Below are positions 45,101 through 60,100 of a stretch of 64,000 bases of DNA, piece after piece. Location: NCBI RefSeq assembly GCF_901709675.1, contig NC_051106.1, forward strand, positions 9,558,001-9,622,000, read 5' to 3'. Each line of letters starts with the position of its first letter. Positions within the stretch are counted from its first letter, which is position 1. This stretch comes from Syngnathus acus (Eukaryota; Chordata; Actinopteri; Syngnathiformes; Syngnathidae). The translations under genes and the position numbers were made by a program. Under the pieces are notes generated by a model. That model was not told the DNA's origin. It saw nothing but the letters and a program-made list of their open reading frames with translations, and did not search any database.

Positions 45101-48100
45101 TGTCAAGGTCCCAAGGTCCGTTTTCCCACCTACTATTTAACACATTTTTCACGATGGAGTTTATCGCTAAATATGAAAAGATACGAGTACAAAAATATTA
45201 TTCAAAGCCTGTACTTCAGATTTTATTGAGTGGCCTTCGCCAAAACTAACTTGATGCAAAATTTGTTCACAGGGTCACTTATTATGCTTGGAGTGCAAAA
45301 GACTCTTTTCAATGCATTGTGTGCCAGAGACTGACAGGAGTGACCCGAGTCCTCTGATTTGATTATGGAGCAACTGGATCATTTACATGGACTTTAATGT
45401 CAGTCATGCGCGTCTCATGTGGAGTAGGTCTATTTATGCAAGTGGACCATGACTGGATGGAGACGTTTTCTGATTTAGTCCGGAACATGATCATTGGAGT
45501 AGCCTACATGCGTCGTAAACAAAATATACAAAAAAAAAAAAAAAAGGCCTTATATCAAATGACTGCCTTTTAATGTTATTAAAGTATTTGCTTTAAATGA
45601 AAGATTTGGCATGGACATTACGCATAAAACCTCATTGCGGCCGAGATAGAGCCGAGCGCTGTGCATGATTTAGTAGTTGAAGAGCAGCACATGCTTCATT
45701 TTTATGTTCAGTGCAATGCAGCAAAAAAAAAAGACAAAGACCAGTCAGACCAGGTAAAATTGTGCTCATGGTAGCATTGAAAAAGACTACTGCAAATTGA
45801 GCATTGTTCATAATCTTCCATTTACCAGACTGATTGATTTGCACCCCTTCATCTGTCTGGACTGGATTCAAATGTGTGTTTATTTTTCTAATAGGCTCCT
45901 CTTTCAGAGACACTGTTAACAATTAGCCCTCCACTGGCCTTTTTTACCACACTGGGCAGAGATATACAAAAATGAGAGGAAGTGTGGTTAAGGCAGACAG
46001 CAGCACAGCCTCAATTTGATGAGTTGCTGGCTCAAAATCCACTGCCCGGTGGCTATGACTGAACTAGTTATGAAGGCTCTGGTTCATCATCATCTACTTA
46101 GACAAAACCAGGCAGGAAAATTCAAATAAATGCAGCTGCCCCAGCTAAGTAGCGCGTCTCAATGCTTCAATGGCCTGACTCTCACTAACATCTGCATTCC
46201 TGTTGCATTCAACGTAAGGTTAAAAGTACGCTGACTCGGCCACAAGAAACTGGGAATTACTTGTTCTGCAGTCTTCATCACGTCAGCATGCTAGTGGTAT
46301 GTTTTTTTTTTTTTTCCTATTTAGATTAGGATCGAAAGCTCCAGAAAGGATGTGGCAGTGCGATGACGTTTTACTTTCAGAACACAAATACACATCTGGG
46401 AACAATCTGACAGATAATGGGATGACTGTGTAGCAAATTTCTATTCAAAATATTTACGTATACGATTACTGAAAAGAATAATTCAACATATTTATCTTGT
46501 ACATTTAAGATGCTACATATGATCATAGAAGTCCTGGAGCTATATTTAGCAGAGTATAAAATTCAAAGTGGAAATTCTGGTATTTTGCCACGAGATGCGA
46601 GATTAATTTCTTCCGTGACCATGCAGTCAACTAAAAAATATTTGTGTTTCAAATCATCTTCGGATAGTAAAATGAATGGAAATGCCAATAATCTGTTCCA
46701 TCTTCCCCTCCAAATATTTGTGTTTGTATTTGACGAAAGGATGAGTGGATGGATGAATAGATGGATGGATGGACTAAAAGAGGGAAGCCAGGTTGTCAAG
46801 GATTTTTGATGCTTGTAAGAAAATCTAAACCGGCACGCTAAAGATCATCTTGGGCTTCCACATTCCATAGGAAGGAAATCACCTGGCTGCTTTGTCTGCA
46901 TCTAATCCATCGCAAATTCTCTGTCTCGTCCAGCAAGAAAAACTAGATGTCAGCTGTACAGGAGACAACATCTGCAAAACATTTACCCAATTCTCAAACT
47001 CCTTTGTTAGCGGGATCCATGTGTCTCATTCTCACTACTAAACAGCAGCGAGAAGTCACAATGAAGTGCTGAGAACGTGAGGTGATGATGTTTTCATGAT
47101 GTTTGATTACTTTTGCCAGGATAAGGACAACCGTTGAAGCATATTTACTCCACAATAAAACTTGGACCAGACTGACCCACAACTATTTTGATTGATTGAA
47201 AACACCCATTCAACTTTTGAACAATCCTGCTAACTGATGACATGACAAAAGATGAAAAGAAAGGACAAACGTGCAAAATGTTCACGACGGTCCTTCGTCT
47301 TGAAATACAGACAACTGGAAAAAGAAAGTAACTTTAAGTACCTCTTGTCGTGTACTGTACAGGCCCAGTTGAGGCGGGGTCATCGTTCCCCGGCTTGGCA
47401 TCAGTCTTGGCCGTGTTCTGTACATCGGAAATCCTTGCGAGCTGCATTGTGGCATCGTTGGCCCTTTTTTTTTCCTTCTTCAAAATCTTGACCAGGACAC
47501 CTATAGGCACTGAATTAAGGAACAAACATGTCTTTTGTTTGTGGAGACCGAGACGAAATATTCATAGTTCATGTGAATCATACTTTAGATGTACCTGAAG
47601 GCCAGCAGATACGCTTGAAAGCAAGACTGATGAATACGAGTTACTTATAGAGAGAAATTTCCATGAGGTGAGCCAAAAATGACAACAAAGTAAAGCACAT
47701 TAGCTTCCTCACGGCACGCACAATAGTAGGCTTTTAATAATGGCAGATTGCTGACATGTGCTCCCTGTCAGACATTACAGACTCGGGGAGATGTCATGGT
47801 CTGGGAAGAATCAGTGAAGAGAAGGGGAGCCAGAGAGGCTGCGGGGACTTTGCCAAGATTCCACAAAATCTTCTCTCCTGATGAGATTGTATGTGTTTGT
47901 CTACTGGAGTCCAAGTGTCAAAATGCTTGTGAGGCCGGCTGGCCGGCTGGCTGGCCGGCCGGCCGGCCGGGTGCACTTGCGTGAGTATGACATAGACATT
48001 GGCTGGCTACCCGAGAAGTCTGGAACAAGAGAATTGCCACACGCTTTATTTGGCTCCCCTATACAGGTACTGCGGCTTCCCGGGTTTGAGATACTTGAAT

Positions 48101-51100
48101 CCCTTCTTACCCCATAGTACTCACATTTGTACTTTTGATGAGTGAAGCACATTCCCAAATAACACATTTGTATGTTCCTCATGCACGCTCATGTTCATGA
48201 CATAAGCAGATGTCTAGCTGTGGACAGACAACACCACAAAACTGTGATGGTCAGCAGAACATTTGGGATGTTCAATAACACCGCAATGGCACAACCTTTA
48301 GATTGCTGTGAGCCAATAAAAGGGATTAGTTGGAACAACAGCATCCATTACAGTCTTTCATTAAACTGACTGACTATGCATTCATTTTGAAGTTGCCAAG
48401 TTTTGAACACACTACAAATTTGTTACACCCATGGTGTATTCTGATTGGTGTCCCTTTTTTCCATCACGAAGATGTCTGGCATCTGATATCTTCATTTATG
48501 CTAAGCACGACCATAAACTTGAAGCACAGGGTAAAAATATTTCTTTGTGGGGCTCCACATTGGATCCTCAAAAGCCATTCAGTACAAATATTGTGGTCAC
48601 ACACACACATACACAGCTTCTGCTGTTCATTCAATCTCTCTGCTCCATCTTTCTTGTCATTTGTCATGCAGACGTCACAGGAAATAGAGCTCATGCCGTT
48701 GCTCCAATATTACTGGACCACATCATAACTTTGGAAGCTCTTTTTATCCTTGTCAATGAGAACCACTTGCATTGTGGGATGAATATTTTAAAAGAAGGAC
48801 AGTACAAATATTCTAAAAGGATACTGATTTCATGATCACGCTGCTGCAGCAATTCCTTTAGTTTGTTAACGTCCTCTGTAGTCTGGTGCTCGTGAATATC
48901 TTTTTCCTCTGGTATGGCTGCTGCTGCTGCTGTCTCCTGTATATCATGGTTACTGCACTTTCCACTTCTATTGCCAAGAATCATTGTCTGACCCCACCAA
49001 TAACAAAAAAAGAAAACACATTTATGAGACCTTATGCAAAGGAGGAGAAACATTAGGGTTCTGCAATTCAGCTCTGTCTTTATGATGATGATGACTGACA
49101 GTTCACAGGTGTCAAACTCAAGGCGCGGGGTTCAGATCTGGCCCATCACATCATTTTATGCGGCCCGCAAAGACAATTTATGTGTGTCAACTTAACGTTT
49201 CTTGTTAAAATACCAAAACTGTAAATATTCTTCCCTTTTAATGACAGCGAGATATTGCAATGACATTTTTGGACTGTTGGGATAGGAAAAGCTAAGGTGC
49301 AATTGAAAAAGTGCCATTTGTAGTGTATTTCTGATATAGATATGTAGGAGTGTTATAAAACACAGAAAAATCATTTCCCATATTTTTGGTAGGAATTCTT
49401 ACACATCTGGATAAAAATGGGCATTGTTCCATATTGTTAATCTATTACCTTAAGCAGACGAAAGCAGTGATGGATTTTTCTCATGTCTGGTCCCAAAGTC
49501 ATTGTCACGCCCGGATCAGGATCATCTACAAAGGCCTTGACTGACTCTTCCAACCTAAATCACACAGACAAGAAATGTGAAACCACTGCACTTTCAAGTT
49601 GTACAATCAATCACATTCAGCACCAGCTCAAAAGTGCAAATTTATATTTAAAAAGTGTTTCTAGTCTTTAAAGTTGGGTCCGTTTAAAGACTACTATTTA
49701 TTTAAATCCGCGCTCCAGCTACACAGGGCCAGTCAGTTGATAAACTATCTCTGGATGATAATCCAAACATTGGTTTCTCAAGTTTCCCAAGCAGCACCCG
49801 GAAAGACTAGGAGGCGACTTTCCAATCTATCTGAACAAGTCCTTGGTTTTCACGCAAACATGCAGAAATGTGCACAAGTATTACAGGCCATAAAAAAAAA
49901 ACATAAACATATATCATTAGTGCTGAGTGGCTATTATATATATTTTTTATATGGACTAGAATTAGAGTGACTCCATGGACAGTTCAGATTTACAAATAAG
50001 CAACAACACACACTTGTTCATCTCCTCGACAGTTAGCTGGTCATCTCTCTCTTCTCCCGTCAGCATGGTCAGCTCCTCCTTCAGACACTGAACTTCCTGC
50101 TTCAGGCGTGCAATCAACTGGAATTTCCACAAAAATAAGAGGTTAACACGCGTGTATGCAACATGTAAAACGAGGCAGACGTGATGCACTTTTTGATATA
50201 TGACACAAAACTCCAGTTCACACAGAAAATCCAGGTCATGTCACCGTTGCCAAGTGATGAGACAATCTTGTGGTTTAGAAGGCTAATGCATTTTTAGGAA
50301 CATTTAAGTGATTCCAGACAACTGGATACGGCGACAAGAAAATGAAAGAGGCCAAACATACTGTAAGTAAACCTTCTGTTGCACATTAGCTCCCAAGGGA
50401 TGAATTGCCAAATTCTCCTTTTTCTTTGCTTTGTTCCCATAATATGTGAAAGTTTAGTTTATAAAACAACTCTTTAAATGCATAAAAGAATATTCATCTG
50501 TAACCTATTTCATTTTTTAAATATCATAGCTGACATTGCGGTCCGAAGCTGCAGCGCGTCCCTTTATTTGGACCCTGCGGTCTGATGTAAGACTCCCAGC
50601 TGCATCCTCAACAACTGACCACCAGTGGTCGGACAGCACAATCAGCATAGTCTATTTCAGCGGGCAGAGCCCACACTGGTACCACAACTCCATGGCGGAA
50701 TTTCAAATCCTCGGAAAAAGAACTAAGAATGCGTGACTGATGATGTCAGCATAGCCAGGTTAGTGCAGCGTTGCTATATGCAGAATTTATGATGCTGAAA
50801 TTAATTCATGCGCTTATTTTGAGGAAACGACATGTCAAAAACTTACAACGTCAATAAATTTAACAAGCAGCAAAAATAGTCATGACTTAAATAGACCCAA
50901 ATTGTTTTTGCAAACAATTATGCGCACACACACATAGTAAAGTGTAAGCACTCCTGCCTAACTACAGGTTCCATCTTAAGTTCAACTATTACGTAGGTTG
51001 CCACACACAAACATGCTGCAATTAGGGGGCCCGGCTTTATGAAGGAAACAGAGGCATGTTTTCCCACAACATCCAAACACCAGCTTTTGACAACAAAATG

Positions 51101-54100
51101 ACAGGATTTGGATATTTTCGACCAATGCAGGGGGGCACAATACAATAAAATACAACCAAAAATGTTACGCAATAGACGTTCATACATTTCTCGCCAACAC
51201 TGTGTAGCATTTAAAGCCATGCGCTAATCATAGATGCATTTTCTCATCGATGATATGGTGTTGGAAATTGCAGGAGGGGCTTTAGGTGAGTCATTACGTC
51301 TTAAAATGAATGATTTTGAACCTTTCAGCACTTTTATCACGACACGGTTTAACTCAAGATAGTCTAAGTATGGCTTTGAGTCTTTGGAGGCCATAATTTC
51401 AACATTGAGGTCACGGCTTTAGGAAGAAACTAGACGGAATTGACGTTTTTAAATTTAGGGTTGGGACAACCCTTAGCGCTCTTGAGGAAACCATACTTGT
51501 CTGGAATATTTTTTACTGTATATTTTACCATGTGAGATGAACCCAACACTGAAACACAATTGAAGAACACTGTAAAAAAATTGCCATTGATCCATCAATT
51601 CCATTGAGAATCTTAGTCAGGGTTTGAGATTAATTTCCTATATCTATCAGATATGTATCTCTATTGATGAGAAGTTGTGTCTAGAAACAATATAAACTTA
51701 ATACTCCTCAGCTGGATGCTTTCTCAAGACATGAAGTGCTGGGCTAAATAATGTCACGAGAGAATCGAAGGCATGTAAACCAGACATGGAGAGAATGCAA
51801 ATGTAATCTGCAAATAGCTGAAATATAGCAGGAGGAGCAGGCGTTGATGTGATGAAGAGCAAAAAAATGGGATTATTTTAGAGCAACTCACTGACATTGG
51901 AAAAAAGTGGTTTTGGATTGCTAAAGAGGACATTTAAACACATGGTAGGTTACGCTTAGTTCCATTTTGAAGCTAAAACAGTAACAGCGACTCATTTGCT
52001 GATCAAATTAGGGCTTGGGAGCCGAGTGAAAGGCAGATGTGGTGTAATGGTGTCTGAGTTATAGTATTTATGACTCGTGAGGTATTGAAGAGTATGCAGC
52101 TGTCTCACCAAGGCAGGATCAAGTTCTTCATTCAACATTGCCTCATTCTTGATGATAGCCACGCGCTGGGCAAAGCGACACGTCGAGATCGACTCCTGCG
52201 GTTTTTGTAAGATAAATTGGAAAGATTAACGAACGTCAAATAGGATATTTTGTTCACAATCTGGACAGATACGTATCAAAAACGTGACTTTGGTAGTGTC
52301 TTACGTATAGGTTCCTTTGGTCAATTGCCAGAGTAGCAATCATAGTGGTCTTGCAGTTGCCTCCGAGGCTATCCCTCAGCACCGAGGTCAGCATCGAGTT
52401 CCTGTATGGAATATGGCAGCGATTCCTCTCTGACAAGGCAATGATAACCTGAAGAAAAGCAAAGTGGAAAAGACGCAGACTCTGAAACTAAATGAAGGAT
52501 GGTAGCGGCTCATAATTTGGTTGATTGGCTTTATTAGGAAACTACCTGTTCTAAGTAATGGAGGGAGAGGTTGATGTATTTGGCCTCCGTGAGCAACTGG
52601 CCATTTAGGCCGGTCTTGCTGGCGCGATCCGACCCGGCCAGGTCGACCAGGTGGAGCTTGGAGCGCCGGAGAGTGGCAGAGCCTGGCTCGCGCCGACACA
52701 AGTGCACGGTAAAAATACAGTGGGACCGTGTAGAGGCCTGGTTCATGGGGGTCTAAAGATCGGAAAAGAAAGGGCAGTTAGTACAAACGACATCATGTTA
52801 TGAATCAACAACAGTATTAGGCCTGGAAACAAACAAAAAAAAATGTAACATTTAGTTTCCATCTGTGTTTCATTCAAACAACGAATGGGTTTCTTTTCAT
52901 CCTTCTTTTTCTTGCTTCCACTGATTAAAACCTACGTACATTGCAGCATGTGGAAACAATGAGCAGTAAACAGATGGTGGTAGCTTTGCAAAAGCTGAGG
53001 TGGATTTTCAGATGCTCACCAGTCTAGCAGAAGTTACAGTGGGTTGTGACACGGAAGAGATTAAAAATAGAACGTGATTCATTCTGCGCAAACAAGCTGT
53101 AGCAACAAAAACAAGATGTGAAACACTTGCATGGTGCTTCATGAAAAAAAGATGGAGCCAGGCAGCAATGTCTTTGATATGTGCTTCATTTAAAATACCG
53201 TGCTGTTTGAATAAATTCATTCATTATGAAATTGTCCTCTGACTCTGGACTCTCTTTATGCATGCCACAGTTTGTCTAATTGGGTCCAATGACTTACTGG
53301 CCATACCTGCAAAGATGGCAATGTTCATGTTGACCACAAACTGTGTTAGGACAAGCCAGCAATCTATTGCTGCAACAGCTCAAACCGGGATCGACTTCAT
53401 TGCACTCCAGTCCTCATAAAGGTGACATAAGGACAGGAAGTTCGAAAGACAGACGTCGTGTGTGACATGAGACATTAAGGAAAAAAAACAGATGAGGGGA
53501 AATATTTTCTGATTAGGTCAAAAGAAAGGTGAGAAGTAGTGAAGCGGAATTTTATTTCCAATAAAACAGTAGTGGGGATTGTCATAAATGAATGAGCTCA
53601 TACTTTGCTGAGTGTGTGTCCATATGGCAAGAATTGAAAGAAGATCTTTTGTGCACATTTGTTGGAACTGCCTTGTATAGGGAGCAAAAGACTCCCGGGA
53701 TAAATTTGGCAGCAACAAATCCACAATGTGGATGCTGTTTGTTCACTTCAGGCGAACAGTGAAAGCTTCTTGTCAATAGGTCCTAGTGAGGGTGAGTTCA
53801 CAAAAGGTTCTGAGTGGGTGGGTGGCTGGCTGCCGGGGGCTCGCCAATAACAAACATCAAGCTGCTTGATCAACACACTTCACGTCAAAACACACTTTTG
53901 GTTTTCATTGCCGAAATCCCAGCGCTCGAGGTGAATCGAAGTCAAATGTTTTGCTCCACTTTCTGCTTAGTGTCCTATTTGTGAACATACCGTGTTATTG
54001 TGCTCACCAATGGTCATCTTACTACAAATCGCTCTTGTTTTTGTTCTGAATGTGAAGATGTTGATTCAGCTGCTGTTCAGTTGAGGGGCTGATCTATTCA

Positions 54101-57100
54101 AGAGGGTTGCAGGGCCACGGCCCACCCCAAGGTCTAAAATTTTTTTTATCATCTTAGCCTTGACAGAGCAGCGTAAACAATACATTATGCAACAGCATAA
54201 ACGATATGACTGCTTGGCCGATTGATTTTATTGTGTTTAGGTCAAAGAAAATTAAAAGTGGCCCTTGCAGATTTCGATTTTTCGATGAGAAAAAAAATGT
54301 CCGGGAACGGCCACACCCCCTCTTACTTCTGCAATCATTCGATTGGTGTCGCCCAAGAACAACAGATTGAGAGCCTCCTCTTCATTTGCAGACTGCTGCA
54401 ATGACAGGTTCCTGAGATGGATGTTCTGCTCAGTATCTTCCATGATCATGACTTTTCTGGGAATAGAAAAATGATTGTGTTGTAAGAAAACAATGATTGA
54501 AATAAGGCGCAGAGCATGAGAGACAAGTGCAAACTAAGACGATGCACGTAAGTAACGTAGGCATCCATTGTTGAATGTAAAGTCACTGATACAGTGAATT
54601 ATTTTGTCTGTCTGGTGATAGCGGAATGCCGCAGAGAAGGACAAGAAGAGTCCACGAGACACAGGAAGTGGACGAGAAAGGCGGATCAACAGTGCCACAG
54701 CTTCTCCTTGAATCAGCAAGTGCAGCCACAGCATGGTTAAGGTCGGGCACTGTCTATTTCCGGAAGACTATGATTTGTGGCTATCTAAACCTTCAGCAGA
54801 ATCATCTGCAAAATTGAGAAATTGCCTCAAAAGGAAATGCCACCAGGACAAACACCAAAGTGATTGGCTAAAATAAAAAAGAGAAGAACAGAAGAAAGAC
54901 ATGGCTCAAACAATTAATCATGATAATTCCCTGGTCTAGACTATGGCGAGTGGCAATAAGCTCTGAAAAAAAACAACCATAACATTTCTTCACATTCTCC
55001 CCTTCAGTGCAAAACACATCACCAATTTGACCGCATTAATTGCTATTGAATCGTCCTGTTGGCAGTCCGTATTGGCCTGGCAAATCCTGTAGTCTCCAAA
55101 TTTACCACACTAAATCAATTCCAGCCAGCGAAATAGCGGTGGAGGAATAAGGCCCAGTTCCACCCACACGTTTCAAATGATGATGGAATGATTGGTGATT
55201 TGTCTTTTCACTGTTAAAATAGACCTGCTAACCTAACCACTAGTTTTGCTGGGTGATTGTCAGACTGGACAGTTGAATCCAGTTAAGCCTGTGTGTGGGA
55301 GTAGCTAAAATCAGATACAAACAAAAAAAAGGACAAATTGCTTTTTGGCATCCATTAAATAATTCAACTATAGTAAGCATTAAAAATAAAGGAAAGAGCA
55401 AAATTGCTCTGTTCATGACCATTGTTCGATTTATAGTTCTAATTTTCACATTGATTAAAAACTGTAACACCAAGTTATCTAAAACTTACTTTGGCACAAG
55501 ATTTAAGTCTAACTTTATGTCTGTAATCAAAAAGATATGTGAAAAGCGTACTGACGGTAGGTCCTCCAGTCGAGATGCTTCATGTCTGGAATCCAGGAGG
55601 TCATAACCCATTTCATTGTAAATCTCCAGGTACGATACGTGCGTACTATACATGGTACTGCTGTCCTGCGGGTTGGAAAGTAAATATTTAAAGCTGATTC
55701 AAGTGTCATTGACATTTCTGCATTGGACACTGGAGTGTCATCTAATGCTGAAATCATTTTCAAGGGCGCTGAAAAAAATAAAAAGGTACCGACCTGACCT
55801 TTGACCTCGGCTACATCTTGGATCTGGCATCTTTTGAAATGAATCATGCTCTCCCTTTCACACTGAAAGTCATTTAAAAATGTCTTGTAACTGATCTACA
55901 CTGAGCTCTGCCCTATACTTTTGTCCAACTTTGTTGAGATCTGAACATAAAGGTGGAACACGATGGTGTGAAAGGAAAGACAGAAACAGTCACAGTTGAG
56001 GGATTCAAAACGGAAGCGCTGATCTCCCTACCTGAGTGAAACACTCATACAGGTATGAAAGCGTGCGGGGAATAATGCCACGATCACTGTAGCGCTCTGC
56101 TCCTCCTGTGATGGTGAATGTCTTCCCACTGCCCGTTTGACCGTAGGCAAAGATGGTGCCATTGTAGCCGGACAATACACTGCAGCGACAAAACAGTGAG
56201 AAAGAAATAGGTCAGGTGGCTTTTTGAATTGGCAACACAAACGAGGTATTCAACACTGACGGCCAAACGACTGCACCTGAAGAGCAAAATCAAAATAAAT
56301 GAAATGTGACAATATAAATCCCCAAGAAAAGATGGATGTACTTGAGTGGAGAGACGTTACGGCGACGGTGAAGGAAAAATGTCTTCAAGTGTGAGTGAAA
56401 GAAAACCCACCCAACTGGTACATTTTGGTTTGGCTCTGAATAGGGCCAATGGAAACCAATAGTATTTCGGTGCAATTGAGGGAAATGAAAAATTGAAAGC
56501 AGCATGTGAGTGGCATCCACATTACAAAATGTGTAGATATATAATACAGTATAACACTGGAGCTTTTACCACTGCTTATTCCCCGGCTTTCCTAGACATT
56601 GGCTCCACTCTAGAGAGAAAATGCTGAACTCATTTTCGGGTAGAAGGTAGCTGCCAAAGCTACACTGGCTCTTCCTCTCATAAAACTATTAATGATGGTT
56701 GCTTTTTGGAACTAGTGTCGGGCTTGAAATGACCAGTTTGGGTAATACCACACACCCATCCTTAAGGACAACCCGAGGGTCACGGATTGAGTCATGGTAA
56801 GGGCGGAAACATGGAACTATTTATTTTTGCAAAAATCTGATTGTTAAAGTTGATGACTTGAAAATGATGCTGAGGCCCATTTGCAAAGAATATAAGACAC
56901 TTCTGCACCGTCATACTGGTCAATGGAGTCTACGCAGATGAAGGGATGTTGAGGCTAAATGAATGTTTGTGAAGGAGGAGGAGGAGGAATCACCTTTTTA
57001 CATGACAACACAGGAAATTCCACGTAAACTCCCTCTGCTGGCTGTTTTCCCAACTGGAGAGCAAGTTGCAAATTTGGCAAGCACTGACTAACCGCTGGAC

Positions 57101-60100
57101 CAAAGTGACGTTTGGGCGGAAAGGTTGTTAGGGAGTGAAACATTTAACTGCTGCTACTCCAAGCAACTTGGTGGGATTTCCTTTAATATTAGCAGAGGCA
57201 ATAATAAACTTCAGAACACTCTGGAAAGCAAAGCGTACCCACAGTTACCATCTGGCATCTGACCTCCGCGCCACCTAGAATGGGATAGTCTTTAACTTGA
57301 ACCACTTTTCTACTTCACAATAATCCCTAAAAAGGCTGAAGAATTGCTTTGGGAATTGTGAGGGCTGGAGAGCAATGACAAATTTGCAGAAAATACACAT
57401 ATTATACCACTAAAAATACACAACAAATGAGGTTGTTGGTTTTTTTTTTTACACATTTCAAAACTCACATTGTAAAGAGTTGATCTTGAGAGTGTCCCTC
57501 TACGCTGTTGGCTTGTAAAAGTTCTGACACTCACAATGGCGGAACTTTCCATCCTGCCTGCCAACTGAGTCCACTTAGCGGTTTAAGTATGTCAAGTACA
57601 CCAAAAATCAGGCACCCCTCATTTGCATCTTAAAACACTTGCATTGGGCTGATTTCCTGTTAGCAGTCAAGTTAACGTGACTGGACTTCATCTTGGATGA
57701 GCTCTGATAGCTGCAGGATCTTGAATTTTTGTCAATTAGGTAATATTCCAAATGAAAATGGCTTCATCACTTTACCTGTCTGCTACTGGTTTTGCGATGT
57801 GTTCAAAAATCTCCTCTTGTTTGCTTGCTTGATCAAACACTTTTTGGAACCTGGACAACAGAAGAAACTATGACACATTGTTTGCAATTTTATTTTTTTT
57901 AATTACTCCATTAATACCAACAACACCCACAAACATGTGCATCCAGAGTTTCGTATTTTATTTTCCCAAATGGATTAAGAAGTCATTATGTTTTCTAAAG
58001 AAGTCTGAAATCTTGTTTCAGGCCACAAAATAAGATGAGCGGGATGCGAGTGGAATTCGCCCAGGAGCGCTGTTAAATGTGGAAATCGTATTTATACAAG
58101 GGCATAAGGGAACCTCCGCAAGCTATTATAGGAGTTTGCGGTTTGCAAAGACTCGCCGTGTCCACTACTGTCTGAGTCCCTAACTGTGAATTTAGGGCTT
58201 GGAAGCGTGGCGTGAGCCCTGCCCTGCCCAGACCAGAGGGTATATAAGGCTGCAGCCTTCACCACCAGATGTTCTGCTTCAGCAATGACAGAGCTGCTAA
58301 ACGGATTATTTTTTATATGCAACCTGGGAAACAACAATTTTAACTTTTCAACTCTTTATTTTGGCACTGTCTTGCTGTCTGCGATTTACTCAGCACACCA
58401 AGGCTCCAGCACACCCATGATTGATGTTTCATTGTCTTGAAGTTAGTCATTTCTAGAGAGAGATCCAGAAGTATTGGGACAAGATTGCGCCATGATATAC
58501 AACATAGGAGGAAAAAAAAAAACTCCACAGTGCAGATAATGACACTGACATACTTTTTTTGAAGGCACAGAAAATGCTGACACTAAAAAGCTGATTTCAT
58601 ATCACCCATATCAATATTCAAGAGATTAAGTAGATAAATCATTGCATTGATTAAGGTTAGTCAGCCAGAAATATATTTCTAAAAGGCACGTACCTGAAGT
58701 CGAAGCACTCTCGCTTGTTGTTAACAAAGCCATCGGCCATGTCCTTGGGCACCACTAATTCCAGAGCGCCACTTGGCGGCTGCTCATTGTTGACAGAGTA
58801 CACCTGAAGGAGCTGAGTTAATCAACTTCCAAGAAAACACATCTTTTTTTTTTTTTTTTTTAATAAAACATTTGACATGTAAAGTATGCTGCTTCTGATT
58901 GGTGATTTTTTGTTTGTTTTCATTCTATTCTAGTCTTAGAAAAAACACAGCTTTGGCAATCATGGAAACGCATTGTATGAGATTGCGATTTCGATCCCAC
59001 AAACAATAAATCATTCAGCTCCAAACATGCATGCTTGGTTAATTGAATAATCTAAATAATCCATTTGTGAGCGGGATTGTTATGTGCCCTGCAATTGGCA
59101 GACAAACAAACCAGGATGAACCCTGGGGCTTTGCACGTCAATTGACGCAGGCTCCAGCTGGCCACAACCCTAATAAAGACAAATTCTATTGAAATATGAT
59201 CTAATCTATTGATATGAGTGACGCATATCATAATAAATTGTCAATCTGGTGAAAGTGCCATGAAGTCCACCCTAAAATGCAACTATCTGTTTATTGCACT
59301 GCAAATTTAGATTCTTGTGGTGAGGTCATTGTCTGGCCCAAAAAAGAAAAGCTGAAATTTAAGACACACTATGTGGAAAGCTATAGAAATGAAACAACTT
59401 TCATTGTTGTGTAGTGAGCGCAGTGTAGAAACTCGCTTACTCAGGCCAAAATCATGCCTAGGAGCATACAAGAAAAACTGTTGAACATTAAACCAACAGA
59501 CTGGATTCAGGCAGTAGATGGCATTTAAAGTGAGGTCAGCTGGGTCAAGTTGAACAATCCCACTCTTTGGTTTTGATCTTCAACATATGTGCTGGCATAT
59601 GGGTTTTTTTTTACACACTAATGGAATTATAAACCCATAGGGGTTTAGGCAGGGAAAAGGATACAACGTTAATGATTAGATTGTTTTCACTGACATGCAT
59701 GTTTTGTTCTTTCTCATAGACATGTGCAGAATGTCAAAAAGCCGCAATGATGTGGCTGTGGTCATTTCATTGTGCTCAATATTGTCCGTGCAAGCTAAAT
59801 GGCCACAAAAACCCATCTGTGTCATTTGATTATTCCTGCCATCAGTTGCTCAGACAAACTGCATTTAGGAGGACTTTTCTTTCTCTCTATGGTGACTTTG
59901 TCAATCCAATAGAAGCTGAAATGATCTAATAACAGCTAAATACAAATGACTGCTTACTGCTGTTTGTGTGAGCAGGTTGTGCAAACTGCTTGCATTTTCA
60001 TGCTCTCCACTAATTATCCAACAGCTTTGCTGCACTGCCTTGTTTTTACTATAAATCTTGCACAACAGCTTGCAAAAGGGGAAAAAAAGATCAACTTCTG

